DNA from: Bradyrhizobium sp. 186
Lineage (GTDB): Bacteria; Pseudomonadota; Alphaproteobacteria; Rhizobiales; Xanthobacteraceae
Direction: 5' to 3'
Length of the DNA: 64,000 bases
Assembly (NCBI RefSeq): GCF_023101685.1
Contig: NZ_CP082164.1
Coordinates: 1,798,001-1,862,000, forward strand
Positions 24,855-33,610 of this stretch are shown one piece after another. Each line of letters begins with the position of its first letter. Position 1 is the stretch's first letter. The notes beneath the pieces are model-generated. The model did no database searches. It was not told the origin of the DNA and saw only the letters and a list, made by a program, of their open reading frames with translations. The position numbers and the translations under genes are program-made.

Positions 24855-25439
24855 ATGAGCGCTGCAAGCACCGTCAATCCGCCGGTTGTTTTCACCCAGG
24901 ACGAGCTCGGCTGGGTATCGTGGATTGATCCGTTGCCCGAGGCTGAGTTGACCGAGCGGCATTTCGCCGGCCTCGTCGATCGCTCCCGCGCCAAGTCTGA
25001 ATATTTCCGTCTGCTGGTGCGCGATCCCGAGGTGCTGGAAGCCCGGACCAAGACCGACAAGGACATCTTCTACAACATCGCCGACGGCCTGCCACGCGCC
25101 GAGCGTGAACTCGCGGCGGCGGCGACCTCGCGCTACAATGGCTGCATCTATTGCGCGTCGGTGCATGCGCGATTTGCCAGCACCTATTCCAGGCGCCGCG
25201 ACGACGTGCAGCGGCTGCTCGACGAAGGCGTCGGTGTCGATCTCGGCGAGCGCTGGAACGCTGTCGTCAAGGCGTCGGTGGCGCTGGCGGCGACGCCGGT
25301 CGCGTTCGGCCCTGACAACATCGAGGAGCTGCGCCGCGCCGGTCTGGACGATGCGGAGATCGTCGACGTCGTCAACAGCTCGTCGTTCTTCAACTGGGCG
25401 AACAGATTGATGCTGTCGCTCGGCGAGCCGACGAAATAG
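24855..25439 (+). CDS. Alkylhydroperoxidase-like CMD protein with CxxC (Avi_7169-like)
   Basis: A 194-residue AhpD-like protein. The redox motif CIYCASVHARFAS (Cys, Cys and His) is at about residues 97-109, as in peroxidase-active members. Before it, TDKDIFYNIADGLPRAEREL, and after it, LRRAGLDDAEIVDVVNSSSF. GGAGGAGA precedes the ATG by 8-9 bases. It probably acts with the preceding protein and the monooxygenase, possibly removing a peroxide or reducing an intermediate. That is inference from co-occurrence. Confidence 0.82.
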   Translation: MSAASTVNPPVVFTQDELGWVSWIDPLPEAELTERHFAGLVDRSRAKSEYFRLLVRDPEVLEARTKTDKDIFYNIADGLPRAERELAAAATSRYNGCIYCASVHARFASTYSRRRDDVQRLLDEGVGVDLGERWNAVVKASVALAATPVAFGPDNIEELRRAGLDDAEIVDVVNSSSFFNWANRLMLSLGEPTK

Positions 25440-25500
25440 GCACCTTCACTGGCATGGAAATTGCCATCTATTTTCGACATCTGAGCGGATGGAGCCGTGC

Positions 25501-26658
25501 ATGAGCAACATCGACCGTCGTACCCTGGTCAAGGGATCTCTCGCCGCCATGATGGCGGGAGCAGCCATGTCACGCGGTGCCTTGGCGCAATCGTCCGAGC
25601 CGATCCTGCTCGGTGTCAGCGGCCCCCTGACCGGGCCGAACGCACAATATGGCACGCAATGGAAACAGGGCTTTGATCTCGCCCTCGACGAAATTCAGGC
25701 GGCGGGGGGCGTCAACGGGCGCAAGCTTGCCTACAGCTTCGAGGACAGCCAGAGCGATCCGCGCCAGTCGGTGGCGATTGCCCAGAAATTCGTCTCCGAT
25801 CCCCGGATCGTCATGGAACTCGGCGATTTTTCCAGCACGGCATCGATGGCCGCGTCTCCGATCTATCAGCGGGGAGGACTGGTACAGTTCGGCTTCACCA
25901 ATTCGCATCCCGATTTCACCAAGGGCGGCGACTTCATGTGGAGCACGTCCGTCAGCCAGGCCGATGAGCAGCCGCTGCTGGCGCAATATGCCGTGCGCCG
26001 TCTCGGCCTCAAGAAGCTTGCGGTGTTGCACCTCAATACGGATTGGGGCCGCACCAGCCGCGACTATTTCGTCAAGGCGGCCAAGGAATACGGCGCCGAG
26101 GTTGCGGTCACCGAAGGCTATATCGCGGAGGAGCGGGATTTCCGCTCGACGCTGGTGCGCGTCCGTGACGCCAATCCGGATGGGCTGATCCTGATCTCCT
26201 ATTATTCCGATGGGGCGCTGATCGCCCGTCAGGCGCGCCAGGTCGGGCTGAAGCAGATGATCTGCGCCGCAAGCTCGGTTTATTCGCCGAAATTCATCGA
26301 GCTCGGCGGCGAAGCGGTCGAGGATGTCCATCTCGGCACCCGCTATTTCCCGGAGGATCCGCGGCCCGAGGTGCAGAAATTCATCACAGGCTTCAAGAAG
26401 AAGTACAACGGGCTGGAGCCCGATGCCTTCAACGCCTATGCCTATGACGCGATGAACATGGCTGCCGCCATCGTGAAGATCGGCGGCACCGACCGGCGCG
26501 CCATTCGCGATGCTTTCACCAAGGTGCGCGATGTCTCGAGCGTCATCTTCGGGTCCGCGGCGTTTGACGTCGAGAGCCGCCGCGTCAGAGGTGCCATGAA
26601 CGCCGAGCTGGTCGTGCGCAAGGGCCAATTCGCGCTATGGGACGGCAAGCCGACCTGA
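25501..26658 (+). CDS. Branched-chain-type (LivK-like) ABC substrate-binding protein
   Basis: A 385-residue periplasmic binding protein (Peripla_BP_6). The N-terminus MSNIDRRTLVKGSLAAMMAG has an RR motif followed by a hydrophobic stretch and a GALAQS cleavage site. Mature sequence: PILLGVSGPLTGPNAQYGTQ, EIQAAGGVNGRKLAYSFEDS, LKKLAVLHLNTDWGRTSRDY. I use the ATG at 25501, since GGATGGAG lies upstream; a start 12 bases earlier is possible. A strong terminator separates it from the permease gene, which may let the binding protein be made in excess. The ligand may be linked to the preceding monooxygenase genes. Confidence 0.87.
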   Translation: MSNIDRRTLVKGSLAAMMAGAAMSRGALAQSSEPILLGVSGPLTGPNAQYGTQWKQGFDLALDEIQAAGGVNGRKLAYSFEDSQSDPRQSVAIAQKFVSDPRIVMELGDFSSTASMAASPIYQRGGLVQFGFTNSHPDFTKGGDFMWSTSVSQADEQPLLAQYAVRRLGLKKLAVLHLNTDWGRTSRDYFVKAAKEYGAEVAVTEGYIAEERDFRSTLVRVRDANPDGLILISYYSDGALIARQARQVGLKQMICAASSVYSPKFIELGGEAVEDVHLGTRYFPEDPRPEVQKFITGFKKKYNGLEPDAFNAYAYDAMNMAAAIVKIGGTDRRAIRDAFTKVRDVSSVIFGSAAFDVESRRVRGAMNAELVVRKGQFALWDGKPT

Positions 26659-26664
26659 CATGAT

Positions 26665-26697
26665 GGCCGGAGTGGTCACTCCGGCCTCTTTTTCTCT
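26665..26697 (+). terminator. Intra-operon terminator after the binding-protein gene
   Basis: GGCCGGAGTG-GT-CACTCCGGCC is a perfect 10-bp stem with a 2-base loop, followed by TCTTTTTCTCTT. This is a textbook intrinsic terminator. It lies 6 bp after the binding-protein stop and 17 bp before the permease start, so read-through would set the ratio of binding protein to membrane components. Confidence 0.85.
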
Positions 26698-26713
26698 TCA
26701 CTAGGAACGTCGC

Positions 26714-28537
26714 TTGTCTTCCTGGCTCGATTACACGATCAACGGGCTGATCGTCGGTAACGTGTACGCCCTCGTAGCAGTCGGGCTCGCGCTGATCTTC
26801 GGCGTCAGTCGGCTGATCAATTTTGCCCAGGGCTCGATCTATCTCGTCGGCGCCTATATCGGCTGGGTCGCGGTGGTGCAATTGCATACGCCGCTGCCCC
26901 TCACCATCATCGTGGTCGCGGTGGCCGCCGCGCTGGTCGGATTGATCATCGAGCGGTTCGGCCTGCGTCCGCTCCAGAACTCGGTGCGCATCGCGCCGCT
27001 GCTGGCGACGATCGGCATCAGCTTCGTGCTCGACCAGCTCGTGATGCTGACCTTCTCGCCCAATCCGCGCGCGCTGCCGAGCCAATTGCCCGACGTCCGC
27101 TTCCAGGTCGGTGGCGGAACGATCGGCCCGCTCGATCTCCTGATCGCCGGCGTCGGCCTCACCAGCGCGCTGCTGCTGTTCGTGTTCCTGCGCTACAGTA
27201 AGCTCGGTTGGGCCGTGCGCGCCACCGCGCAGGACCGCGATGCCGCGATGCAGATGGGCGTCGACGTCAACCGCGTCAACCAGGCCGTGTTCGGCATTGC
27301 CGCCGCGCTCGGCGGCGTCTCCGGCTTGCTGGTCGGCATGTACTACAACCAGATCGACACCGCGATGAGCCTTCAGGCGACGCTCAAGGGCGTCGTTGCC
27401 GAGGTGGTCGGCGGCGCCGGCAATGTGCCCGGCGCCGTGATCGGCAGCTTGCTGCTGGGATTGGTTGAGAGCTACGGCGTCGCCGTGTTCGGCACCAGCT
27501 ATCGCAATCTTTTTGCGTTCCTGCTGCTGGTCGTGGTTCTCGTGCTTCGTCCGAACGGCCTGTTTGCGAGCGCGCGGCAGGCGCCGCCCGAACCGCTCAC
27601 GGGCACCTTCATTGCGCCGAGTCGCCCGGTCCGTATTCCCCGTTGGGCGTTGCTGATCGCGCTCGGCGGCTTCGCGATCCTGCCGCTGCTTCCGGCCTCC
27701 TTCTACGTGCTCCAGACGCTGATCAACGCCTGGCTGCTCGGCATGCTTGCGCTCAGCCTTACGCTGGTTGCGGGAACGATCGGTCAGGTCTCGCTCGGAC
27801 ACGCCGCGCTGCTCGCGATTGGCGCCTATACATCCGCGCTGCTGTCGCTGACGTTCTCCGTCCCTGTCGGCCTCGCCATCATCGGCGGTGGCCTGATGAG
27901 CGCGGCGCTCGGCACGGCGTTGATCTCGCCGTCGTTTCGCCTGCGCGGGCATTACGTGTCGATCGCAACACTTGCGATCGGCGAGATCGTGTCGCTGGTG
28001 ATCCTGAACTGGGAGAGCGTGACCCGCGGCCCCATCGGCGTTTCCGGCATCCCGCCCTTGTCGCTGTTCGGCTATGAGCTGATCAGCCCAACGTCGATCT
28101 ACTGGTTCAGCTTCGCCGTGATGGTGGTGCTGGCGCTGCTCCAGGCACGATTGCTCGGCTCGCATCTCGGCCGCAGTTTTCGCGCCATCCGCGATGACGA
28201 CATCGCCGCGCGCGCCTACGGCCTCAGTCTCAATCGCTACAAGTCGCTGGCCTTCATCTTCGGCGGGTTCGCGGCCGGTGTCAGCGGCGGCATCGCGGCG
28301 CATCTCTATTCCTACATCAACCACGAGACCTTCAACACGCAGCAGTCCATCCTGGCGCTGACCGTCGTGATCCTCGGCGGTCTCGGCAATGTCGTCGGCG
28401 CCGTCGTCGGATCGGTCGCGCTGGTCGGTCTGCCTGAATTGTTCCGGATCGCGGCCGAGTACCGGATCCTGATCTATGGCATCGTTCTGCTGTTGCTGGT
28501 GCGGTTCAGGCCGCAGGGCCTGTTGGGGACGATCTGA
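26714..28537 (+). CDS. Fused LivH-LivM permease of branched-chain-type ABC transporter
   Basis: A 607-residue membrane protein, about twice the usual permease length. Residues 1-290 are LivH-like: [20 protein letters not shown], then [20 protein letters not shown]. Residues 310-607 are LivM-like: [20 protein letters not shown] and [19 protein letters not shown], with the EAA-like loop [20 protein letters not shown]. The two halves are joined by a Pro-rich linker near [10 protein letters not shown]. It starts with TTG at 26714 after AGGAAC. Its stop overlaps the ATG of the ATPase gene (TGATGA). Fusion fixes a 1:1 ratio of the two permease halves. Confidence 0.87.
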   Translation: MSSWLDYTINGLIVGNVYALVAVGLALIFGVSRLINFAQGSIYLVGAYIGWVAVVQLHTPLPLTIIVVAVAAALVGLIIERFGLRPLQNSVRIAPLLATIGISFVLDQLVMLTFSPNPRALPSQLPDVRFQVGGGTIGPLDLLIAGVGLTSALLLFVFLRYSKLGWAVRATAQDRDAAMQMGVDVNRVNQAVFGIAAALGGVSGLLVGMYYNQIDTAMSLQATLKGVVAEVVGGAGNVPGAVIGSLLLGLVESYGVAVFGTSYRNLFAFLLLVVVLVLRPNGLFASARQAPPEPLTGTFIAPSRPVRIPRWALLIALGGFAILPLLPASFYVLQTLINAWLLGMLALSLTLVAGTIGQVSLGHAALLAIGAYTSALLSLTFSVPVGLAIIGGGLMSAALGTALISPSFRLRGHYVSIATLAIGEIVSLVILNWESVTRGPIGVSGIPPLSLFGYELISPTSIYWFSFAVMVVLALLQARLLGSHLGRSFRAIRDDDIAARAYGLSLNRYKSLAFIFGGFAAGVSGGIAAHLYSYINHETFNTQQSILALTVVILGGLGNVVGAVVGSVALVGLPELFRIAAEYRILIYGIVLLLLVRFRPQGLLGTI

Positions 28538-29391
28538 TGACGGACCCGCATGCTGCATCGCTCTTGTCCCTGCGCGGGCTGACGCGCCGCTTCGGTGGCC
28601 TGACTGCGGTCAACGCCATCGATCTCGACCTTGCCAAGGGCGAGCTGGTCAGCATCATCGGCCCGAACGGTGCCGGCAAGACGACCCTGTTCAATCTCGT
28701 GACCGGGCTCGATCGGCCCGATGCCGGCGAAGTCCGTTTCGAAGGGCGCGATATCACCGGGCTTTCGCCGGAAACGCTGGCAGCCGAAGGCATGGCGCGC
28801 ACCTTCCAGCTCGGCCGAGTCTTCGGCAATCTCAGCGTCATGGACAACGTCCTGATCGGCGCGCACACGCGGCTGCGTGCGGTGAAGCCGGCGGTGCCAT
28901 TGATCGGCCCGTTGCTGGAATTGGGGCTGGCGCTGCTGCGCCCCGCCAGCGTCAAGGCTGAAGAAGAGCGACTGCGGGAGGAGATGAAGATCATCCTTGC
29001 GCGCTTCGGCGAGCGACTGCTGCCGCGGATGGACCAGCCGGCCTATAGCCTCTCCTACGCCAATCGCCGCCGCGTCGAGATCGCGCGTGCGCTGGCGCTG
29101 AAGCCGCGCCTGCTGTTGCTGGATGAGCCGACCGCTGGCATGAACCCGACCGAGACCGCGGAGATGCAGGCGCTCGTTGCCGAGCTGAAAGGCGAAGGGC
29201 TGACCATCCTCTTGATCGAGCACAAGCTCGAAATGGTGATGCGCCTCTCCGACCGCGTCATCGTCATGGACGAGGGCAAGAAGATCGCGGAAGGCGCCGG
29301 CGAAGAGATCCGCAGCGATCCCAAGGTCATCGAGGCCTATCTCGGCCACGGCCTGTCGGGGACGGCGGATCAGCAGGAGAGCGCGGCATGA
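28537..29391 (+). CDS. LivG-type ABC transporter ATPase
   Basis: A 284-residue cytoplasmic ATPase. Walker A is GPNGAGKTTLFN near residue 46. After it come the Q-loop region MARTFQLGRVFGNLSVMDNV, the signature region LSYANRRRVEIARALALKPR (SYANRR replaces the canonical LSGGQ), Walker B LLLLDEPTAGMN and the H-loop LLIEHKLEMVM. The SYANRR-type variant signature is common in LivG proteins. The first codon overlaps the permease stop and the end overlaps the LivF start, so translation is coupled throughout. Confidence 0.9.
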   Translation: MTDPHAASLLSLRGLTRRFGGLTAVNAIDLDLAKGELVSIIGPNGAGKTTLFNLVTGLDRPDAGEVRFEGRDITGLSPETLAAEGMARTFQLGRVFGNLSVMDNVLIGAHTRLRAVKPAVPLIGPLLELGLALLRPASVKAEEERLREEMKIILARFGERLLPRMDQPAYSLSYANRRRVEIARALALKPRLLLLDEPTAGMNPTETAEMQALVAELKGEGLTILLIEHKLEMVMRLSDRVIVMDEGKKIAEGAGEEIRSDPKVIEAYLGHGLSGTADQQESAA

Positions 29392-30137
29392 GCGGCATGA
29401 CGGCGAACGCATCCGATCCACTGCTCGCGTTATCGGGCGTCAATACCTTCTATGGCCAGGCCCAGGTGCATTTCGACCTGTCGATCAGCGTCGCGCGCGG
29501 GCACATCGTCTGCCTGCTCGGCGGCAACGCCAGCGGCAAATCGACGACGATGAAGATCATCCTTGGCCTGGTGAAGCCCGGCTCGGGCGAGGTGACATTC
29601 GACGGCGCCTCGCTGCTTGGGCTCTCGACGCCGCAGATCGTCCGCCGCGGCATCGCCTCGGTGCCGGAGGCGCGGCGGCTGTTCGCGGACATGAGCGTCC
29701 GGGAAAACATTCTGATGGGCGCTTTCGTGCGCAACAATCGCACCGAGGTGGCGCAGGACCTCGACCGGATGCTAGCGCTGTTCCCAAAACTCGGGCAGCG
29801 GCTGTCGCAGCGCGCCGGCTCCTTGTCCGGCGGCGAGCAGCAGATGGTCGCCATGGCGCGCGCGCTGATGAGCCGGCCGCGGATGATCGTGATGGACGAG
29901 CCGACCATGGGCCTGTCGCCGCTCTATGTCGATCGCGTGCTGGAGCTGATCAGGACGATCAATCAGGAGGGCGTGTCGGTCTTCATGGTCGAGCAGAATG
30001 CCAGCCTCGCGCTCGAGATCGCGCATGAAGCCTATGTGCTCCAGACCGGAAAGATCGTGCTCTCCGGCTCCGCGCGTGCGCTGAAGGACGATCTGCGCGT
30101 GCGCGACGCCTATCTCGGCGGCGCCGAGGCCGCGTAA
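29388..30137 (+). CDS. LivF-type ABC transporter ATPase
   Basis: A 249-residue ATPase. Walker A reads GGNASGKSTTMK, with Asn-Ala in place of the usual Asn-Gly. The signature SLSGGEQQMVAMARALMSRP and Walker B MIVMDEPTMGLSPL are intact, and the H-loop is replaced by VEQN, as usual for LivF. The ATG overlaps the LivG TGA by 4 bases (ATGA). It is the last gene of the transporter set; the next plus-strand gene is behind a separate regulatory site. Confidence 0.9.
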   Translation: MSGMTANASDPLLALSGVNTFYGQAQVHFDLSISVARGHIVCLLGGNASGKSTTMKIILGLVKPGSGEVTFDGASLLGLSTPQIVRRGIASVPEARRLFADMSVRENILMGAFVRNNRTEVAQDLDRMLALFPKLGQRLSQRAGSLSGGEQQMVAMARALMSRPRMIVMDEPTMGLSPLYVDRVLELIRTINQEGVSVFMVEQNASLALEIAHEAYVLQTGKIVLSGSARALKDDLRVRDAYLGGAEAA

Positions 30138-30187
30138 TACGGCCCATGCACGAAACCTGACCCGGCCGCCCGGGATTGCGCTGGTCA

Positions 30188-30215
30188 GTGTGATCATTCT
30201 ATGAAAAGATCATAC
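30188..30215. promoter_or_regulatory. NikR box (nickel-responsive operator)
   Basis: GTGTGA-N16-TCATAC matches the known NikR consensus GTATGA-N16-TCATAC with a single mismatch and exact spacing. It stands directly upstream of a nickel/cobalt permease gene, where NikR bound to nickel would repress transcription. The nikR gene itself is not in the window. Confidence 0.85.
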
Positions 30216-30242
30216 TAGGGGTTGGTCGACGGGAACGGGCGC

Positions 30243-31310
30243 GTGACGAGATTGTCTTTGCGGGCGGTTGGGCCCGGAACGGTGCTGCTGTTCGGCTGGC
30301 TCCTCGCCGCCAACGCCGCCGCATGGGCCTGGGCTTTCGCCCTGTTCGCCGACCGGCCCGCGGTGATGGCGACCGCGCTGCTCGCCTGGGTGTTCGGGCT
30401 GCGCCATGCCGTCGATGCCGACCACATCGCCGCCATCGACAACGTCGTGCGCAAGCTGATGCATGCGGGCGACGCGCCGAAAAGCGTCGGTCTCTACTTC
30501 GCGCTCGGCCATTCGACCGTCGTCGTGGTCGCGACCATGCTGCTTGCGCTCGGCGTGGTCAGCTTTGGCGGCGACAGCCTGCTCAGGGATATCGGCGGGC
30601 TGATCGGCACGTCGGTGTCGGCGATCTTCCTTCTGGTGATCGCAATCCTCAACCTCGCTATCTTCGCCGGTCTGTGGCGGACGTTTCGCGCGGCGCGCGA
30701 GCAGGGCGTTCATGATGCCGAAGGGCTTGATGCACTGCTTGCCGATCGCGGATTCCTGGCGCGACTGCTCGGTCCAATGTTCCGCCTGGTGACAAAGCCC
30801 TGGCACATGTATCCGCTTGGACTGTTGTTCGGGCTCGGCTTCGATACCGCGACCGAAATCGGTCTGCTCGGCATCTCCGCCACTGAGGCCTCGCACGGCG
30901 CTTCGCTCGCCGATGTATTGGTATTCCCCGCATTGTTCGCGACCGGCATGGCGCTGGTCGATACCGCCGATTCAGCGCTGATGGTCAGCGCCTATCGCTG
31001 GGCCTTCGTCGATCCCCTGCGCAAGCTCTGGTACAACCTGACCATCACCGGCGCCTCCGTCGCGGTCGCGCTATTCATCGGTGGCATCGAGGCGCTCGGC
31101 CTGATCGGAGACCGGCTCGGCCTGTCCGGCGGCGTGTGGGCGCTGGTCGACGGCCTCAACGGGTCGCTGGCGAATTTCGGTTTCGCCGTGATCGCGCTGT
31201 TCGCAATCGCGTGGCTCGTCTCGGTCGTGCTCTACCGCCGCATGTTTGCGGACGACCGGCGGCGAGCGCCGGACGTGCTCCGGGGTGTCGATGCGACCGA
31301 GGTGGCATGA
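30243..31310 (+). CDS. NiCoT-family nickel/cobalt permease
   Basis: A 355-residue inner-membrane importer of the HoxN/NixA/NicT family with about eight helices. The diagnostic helix II motif is GLRHAVDADHIAAIDNV (RHAxDADHI), followed by ALGHSTVVV and LLFGLGFDTATEIGLL (the third and second signatures), and FATGMALVDTADSALM. I place the start at GTG 30243, which leaves room for an mRNA leader after the NikR box. The TTG at 30222 is possible but lies only 6 bp from the box. The end overlaps the TonB receptor gene by 20 bp, so both are in one nickel-controlled operon. Confidence 0.9.
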   Translation: MTRLSLRAVGPGTVLLFGWLLAANAAAWAWAFALFADRPAVMATALLAWVFGLRHAVDADHIAAIDNVVRKLMHAGDAPKSVGLYFALGHSTVVVVATMLLALGVVSFGGDSLLRDIGGLIGTSVSAIFLLVIAILNLAIFAGLWRTFRAAREQGVHDAEGLDALLADRGFLARLLGPMFRLVTKPWHMYPLGLLFGLGFDTATEIGLLGISATEASHGASLADVLVFPALFATGMALVDTADSALMVSAYRWAFVDPLRKLWYNLTITGASVAVALFIGGIEALGLIGDRLGLSGGVWALVDGLNGSLANFGFAVIALFAIAWLVSVVLYRRMFADDRRRAPDVLRGVDATEVA

Positions 31311-33603
31311 GCTTGGCCGTCGGTGCGGCGCGCTGACGGCACTGTCGGCCTTCGTCCTGGTCACGGATGAAGACAAAGCTTTCGCGCAGAGCAATGGTGC
31401 CTCGCGCGAACTGCCGCCGATCCGGATAACCGGCGGCGAGACGCCGCGTCGCAACAAGCCGCCTGCGCCGCGGACCAGCAAGCCAGTCGCGGCTAACGAT
31501 CGCATCGTTGTTTATCCGGCAGCAGCGCAAGCGTCGGATGACCGCAGCGTCGCCTCCGGCGCAAAGGGCCCGCCAAGCATGGCGAGCGAGATCACCGTCT
31601 CCGGCGAGGAGCTCAATGCACGCCCGGCGACGCGGCCGGGCGAGGCGCTCGAAGCCGTGCCGGGCCTGATCGTGACCCAGCATTCCGGCGAGGGCAAAGC
31701 CAATCAGTATTTTTTGCGCGGCTATAACCTCGACCACGGCACCGATCTCGCGATCTATGTCGACGACGTCCCCGTCAACATGCGCACCCACGCGCACGGC
31801 CAGGGTTATGCCGATCTCAACTGGCTGATCCCGGAAACCATCGCTGCGATGGACGTCCGCAAGGGTCCGTATTTCGCCGACGAGGGTGATTTCGCTTCGG
31901 TCGGCAGTGTGCACATCGGCCTGATCGACCGCACCGAAAAGGGCCTCGCGCAGGTGACCGCCGGCAGTTTCGGCTATCGCCGGCTGCTCGGCATGGATTC
32001 GGCGAAACTCGGTGACGGCGCGCTGCTCGTCGCCGGCGAGATCGGCACCTACAACGGTCCCTGGGACAATCCGGACAATGTGCGCAAGCTCAACGGCCTG
32101 GTGCGCTACAGCCAGGGCACCGCGACGGATGGCCTGTCCGTCACCGGCATGGCCTACGTCAACACATGGAATTCGACCGACCAGGTGCCGCAGCGCGCGA
32201 TCACGAGCGGCCTGCTCGACCGTTTCGGCTCGGAGGATAGAAGCGACGGCGGCAACACCAATCGCTTCGCGCTATCAGGCGGCGTGGCGCAGAGCGACGA
32301 TCTCGGCTCCTGGAAGGCGAACGCCTATGTCGTCAAGAGCCAGCTCGACCTCTACAACAATTTCACCTATTTCCTGGGCGATTCCGTGCTCGGCGACCAG
32401 TTTCACCAGCATGACGACCGCCTGATGGCCGGCGCCAATATTTCGCGTACGCTCGAAGGCTCGTTTGCGGGCCGTCCGATGCAGACCACCTTCGGCCTGC
32501 AATCGCGCTACGACGCGATCGATCTGGCGCTGACCAACACGTTCCAGCGCGGCTTCCTCGCCAACATCCGCAGCGACAAGGTCGGCGAGGGCAGCGTCGG
32601 CCTCTATGCGGAAAACACGGTGCGCTGGACAGACTGGTTCAGGACCACAATGGGCTGGCGCGGTGACTATTATGCCACCGACGTGACCTCGCTATTTAAC
32701 TCCAACAACTCGGGCCGCGCCGATGCCACGCTCGGCAGCCCCAAATTCAGGATGGTGCTCGGTCCGTTCAACCGGACCGAATTCTTCCTCGGTGCCGGCT
32801 ACGGCATGCACTCCAACGACGCGCGCGGCGCGACAACGACGGAAGATCCGAGCGATCCCACCACAAAGCTCTCGCCGTCGCCACTCTTGGTCCGCACCAG
32901 GGGCGCCGAGGTCGGCATCCGCAGCAGGACCATTCCCGGTCTTGACACCTCGTTCAGCGTCTTCATTCTCGACCAGGATTCCGAGATCCTGTTCTCTGGC
33001 GATGCCGGCGATACCGAAGCGACCCGCGCCAGCCGCCGCTACGGCTTCGAATGGACCAACCATTATCGCCCGAAATCCTGGATCGATATCGACGGCAATC
33101 TTGCGATGACGCATGCGCGCTTTCGCGGCTATGATAGCGATCAGGCGGAGGTCCATGCCTCGCTTGCCGGCTATCCGGAGGCGCAGATCGGCACCGCGCC
33201 CGGCAACTACATTCCGAACGCACCGCCGATGGTGGCCTCGGCCGGCGTCACGCTCGGCGAGAAGACCGGCTGGTTTGGCGGCTTGCGCTGGCGCTATCTC
33301 GCATCCAGCCCGCTGACGGAAGACAATGCGTTCCGCTCGTCGCCGACCAGCGTCTTCAACGGGCGCCTGGGCTATCGCATCGACAACGGCTGGCGCATCC
33401 AGCTCGACGTGCTCAATCTGTTCAATACCAGGGCAAACCAGATCAGCTACGCCTACGGCTCGCTGCTCAGGACCGACACGCTCTACAATCTCTGCACATC
33501 AGGCACCGCGCCGGCCGCGGTCTGCCAGAACGGCGTGATGGATTACGTGCTGCACCCGGTCGAGCCGCTGACATTCCGCGCGACCATGGCCGGGACCTTC
33601 TGA
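31291..33603 (+). CDS. TonB-dependent receptor, probably for nickel (or cobalt) chelate
   Basis: A 770-residue outer-membrane receptor. The signal peptide runs to about AFAQ. The plug domain includes RPGEALEAVPGLIVTQHSGE, GKANQYFLRGYNLDHGTDLA and YVDDVPVNMRTHAHGQGYAD, and the barrel ends in VEPLTFRATMAGTF with a C-terminal Phe as needed for membrane insertion. It begins inside the end of the NiCoT gene and shares its NikR box, which argues for outer-membrane uptake of nickel. His residues in THAHG could contact the ligand, but that is speculation. Metabolite receptors of other kinds remain possible. Confidence 0.85.
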   Translation: MRPRWHELGRRCGALTALSAFVLVTDEDKAFAQSNGASRELPPIRITGGETPRRNKPPAPRTSKPVAANDRIVVYPAAAQASDDRSVASGAKGPPSMASEITVSGEELNARPATRPGEALEAVPGLIVTQHSGEGKANQYFLRGYNLDHGTDLAIYVDDVPVNMRTHAHGQGYADLNWLIPETIAAMDVRKGPYFADEGDFASVGSVHIGLIDRTEKGLAQVTAGSFGYRRLLGMDSAKLGDGALLVAGEIGTYNGPWDNPDNVRKLNGLVRYSQGTATDGLSVTGMAYVNTWNSTDQVPQRAITSGLLDRFGSEDRSDGGNTNRFALSGGVAQSDDLGSWKANAYVVKSQLDLYNNFTYFLGDSVLGDQFHQHDDRLMAGANISRTLEGSFAGRPMQTTFGLQSRYDAIDLALTNTFQRGFLANIRSDKVGEGSVGLYAENTVRWTDWFRTTMGWRGDYYATDVTSLFNSNNSGRADATLGSPKFRMVLGPFNRTEFFLGAGYGMHSNDARGATTTEDPSDPTTKLSPSPLLVRTRGAEVGIRSRTIPGLDTSFSVFILDQDSEILFSGDAGDTEATRASRRYGFEWTNHYRPKSWIDIDGNLAMTHARFRGYDSDQAEVHASLAGYPEAQIGTAPGNYIPNAPPMVASAGVTLGEKTGWFGGLRWRYLASSPLTEDNAFRSSPTSVFNGRLGYRIDNGWRIQLDVLNLFNTRANQISYAYGSLLRTDTLYNLCTSGTAPAAVCQNGVMDYVLHPVEPLTFRATMAGTF

Positions 33604-33610
33604 ACCGGAA

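Noticed and set aside
26585..28558. 657-residue minus-strand frame
   Set aside because: It is antisense to the fused permease, with His/Gln/Asp/Arg-rich composition typical of shadow frames.
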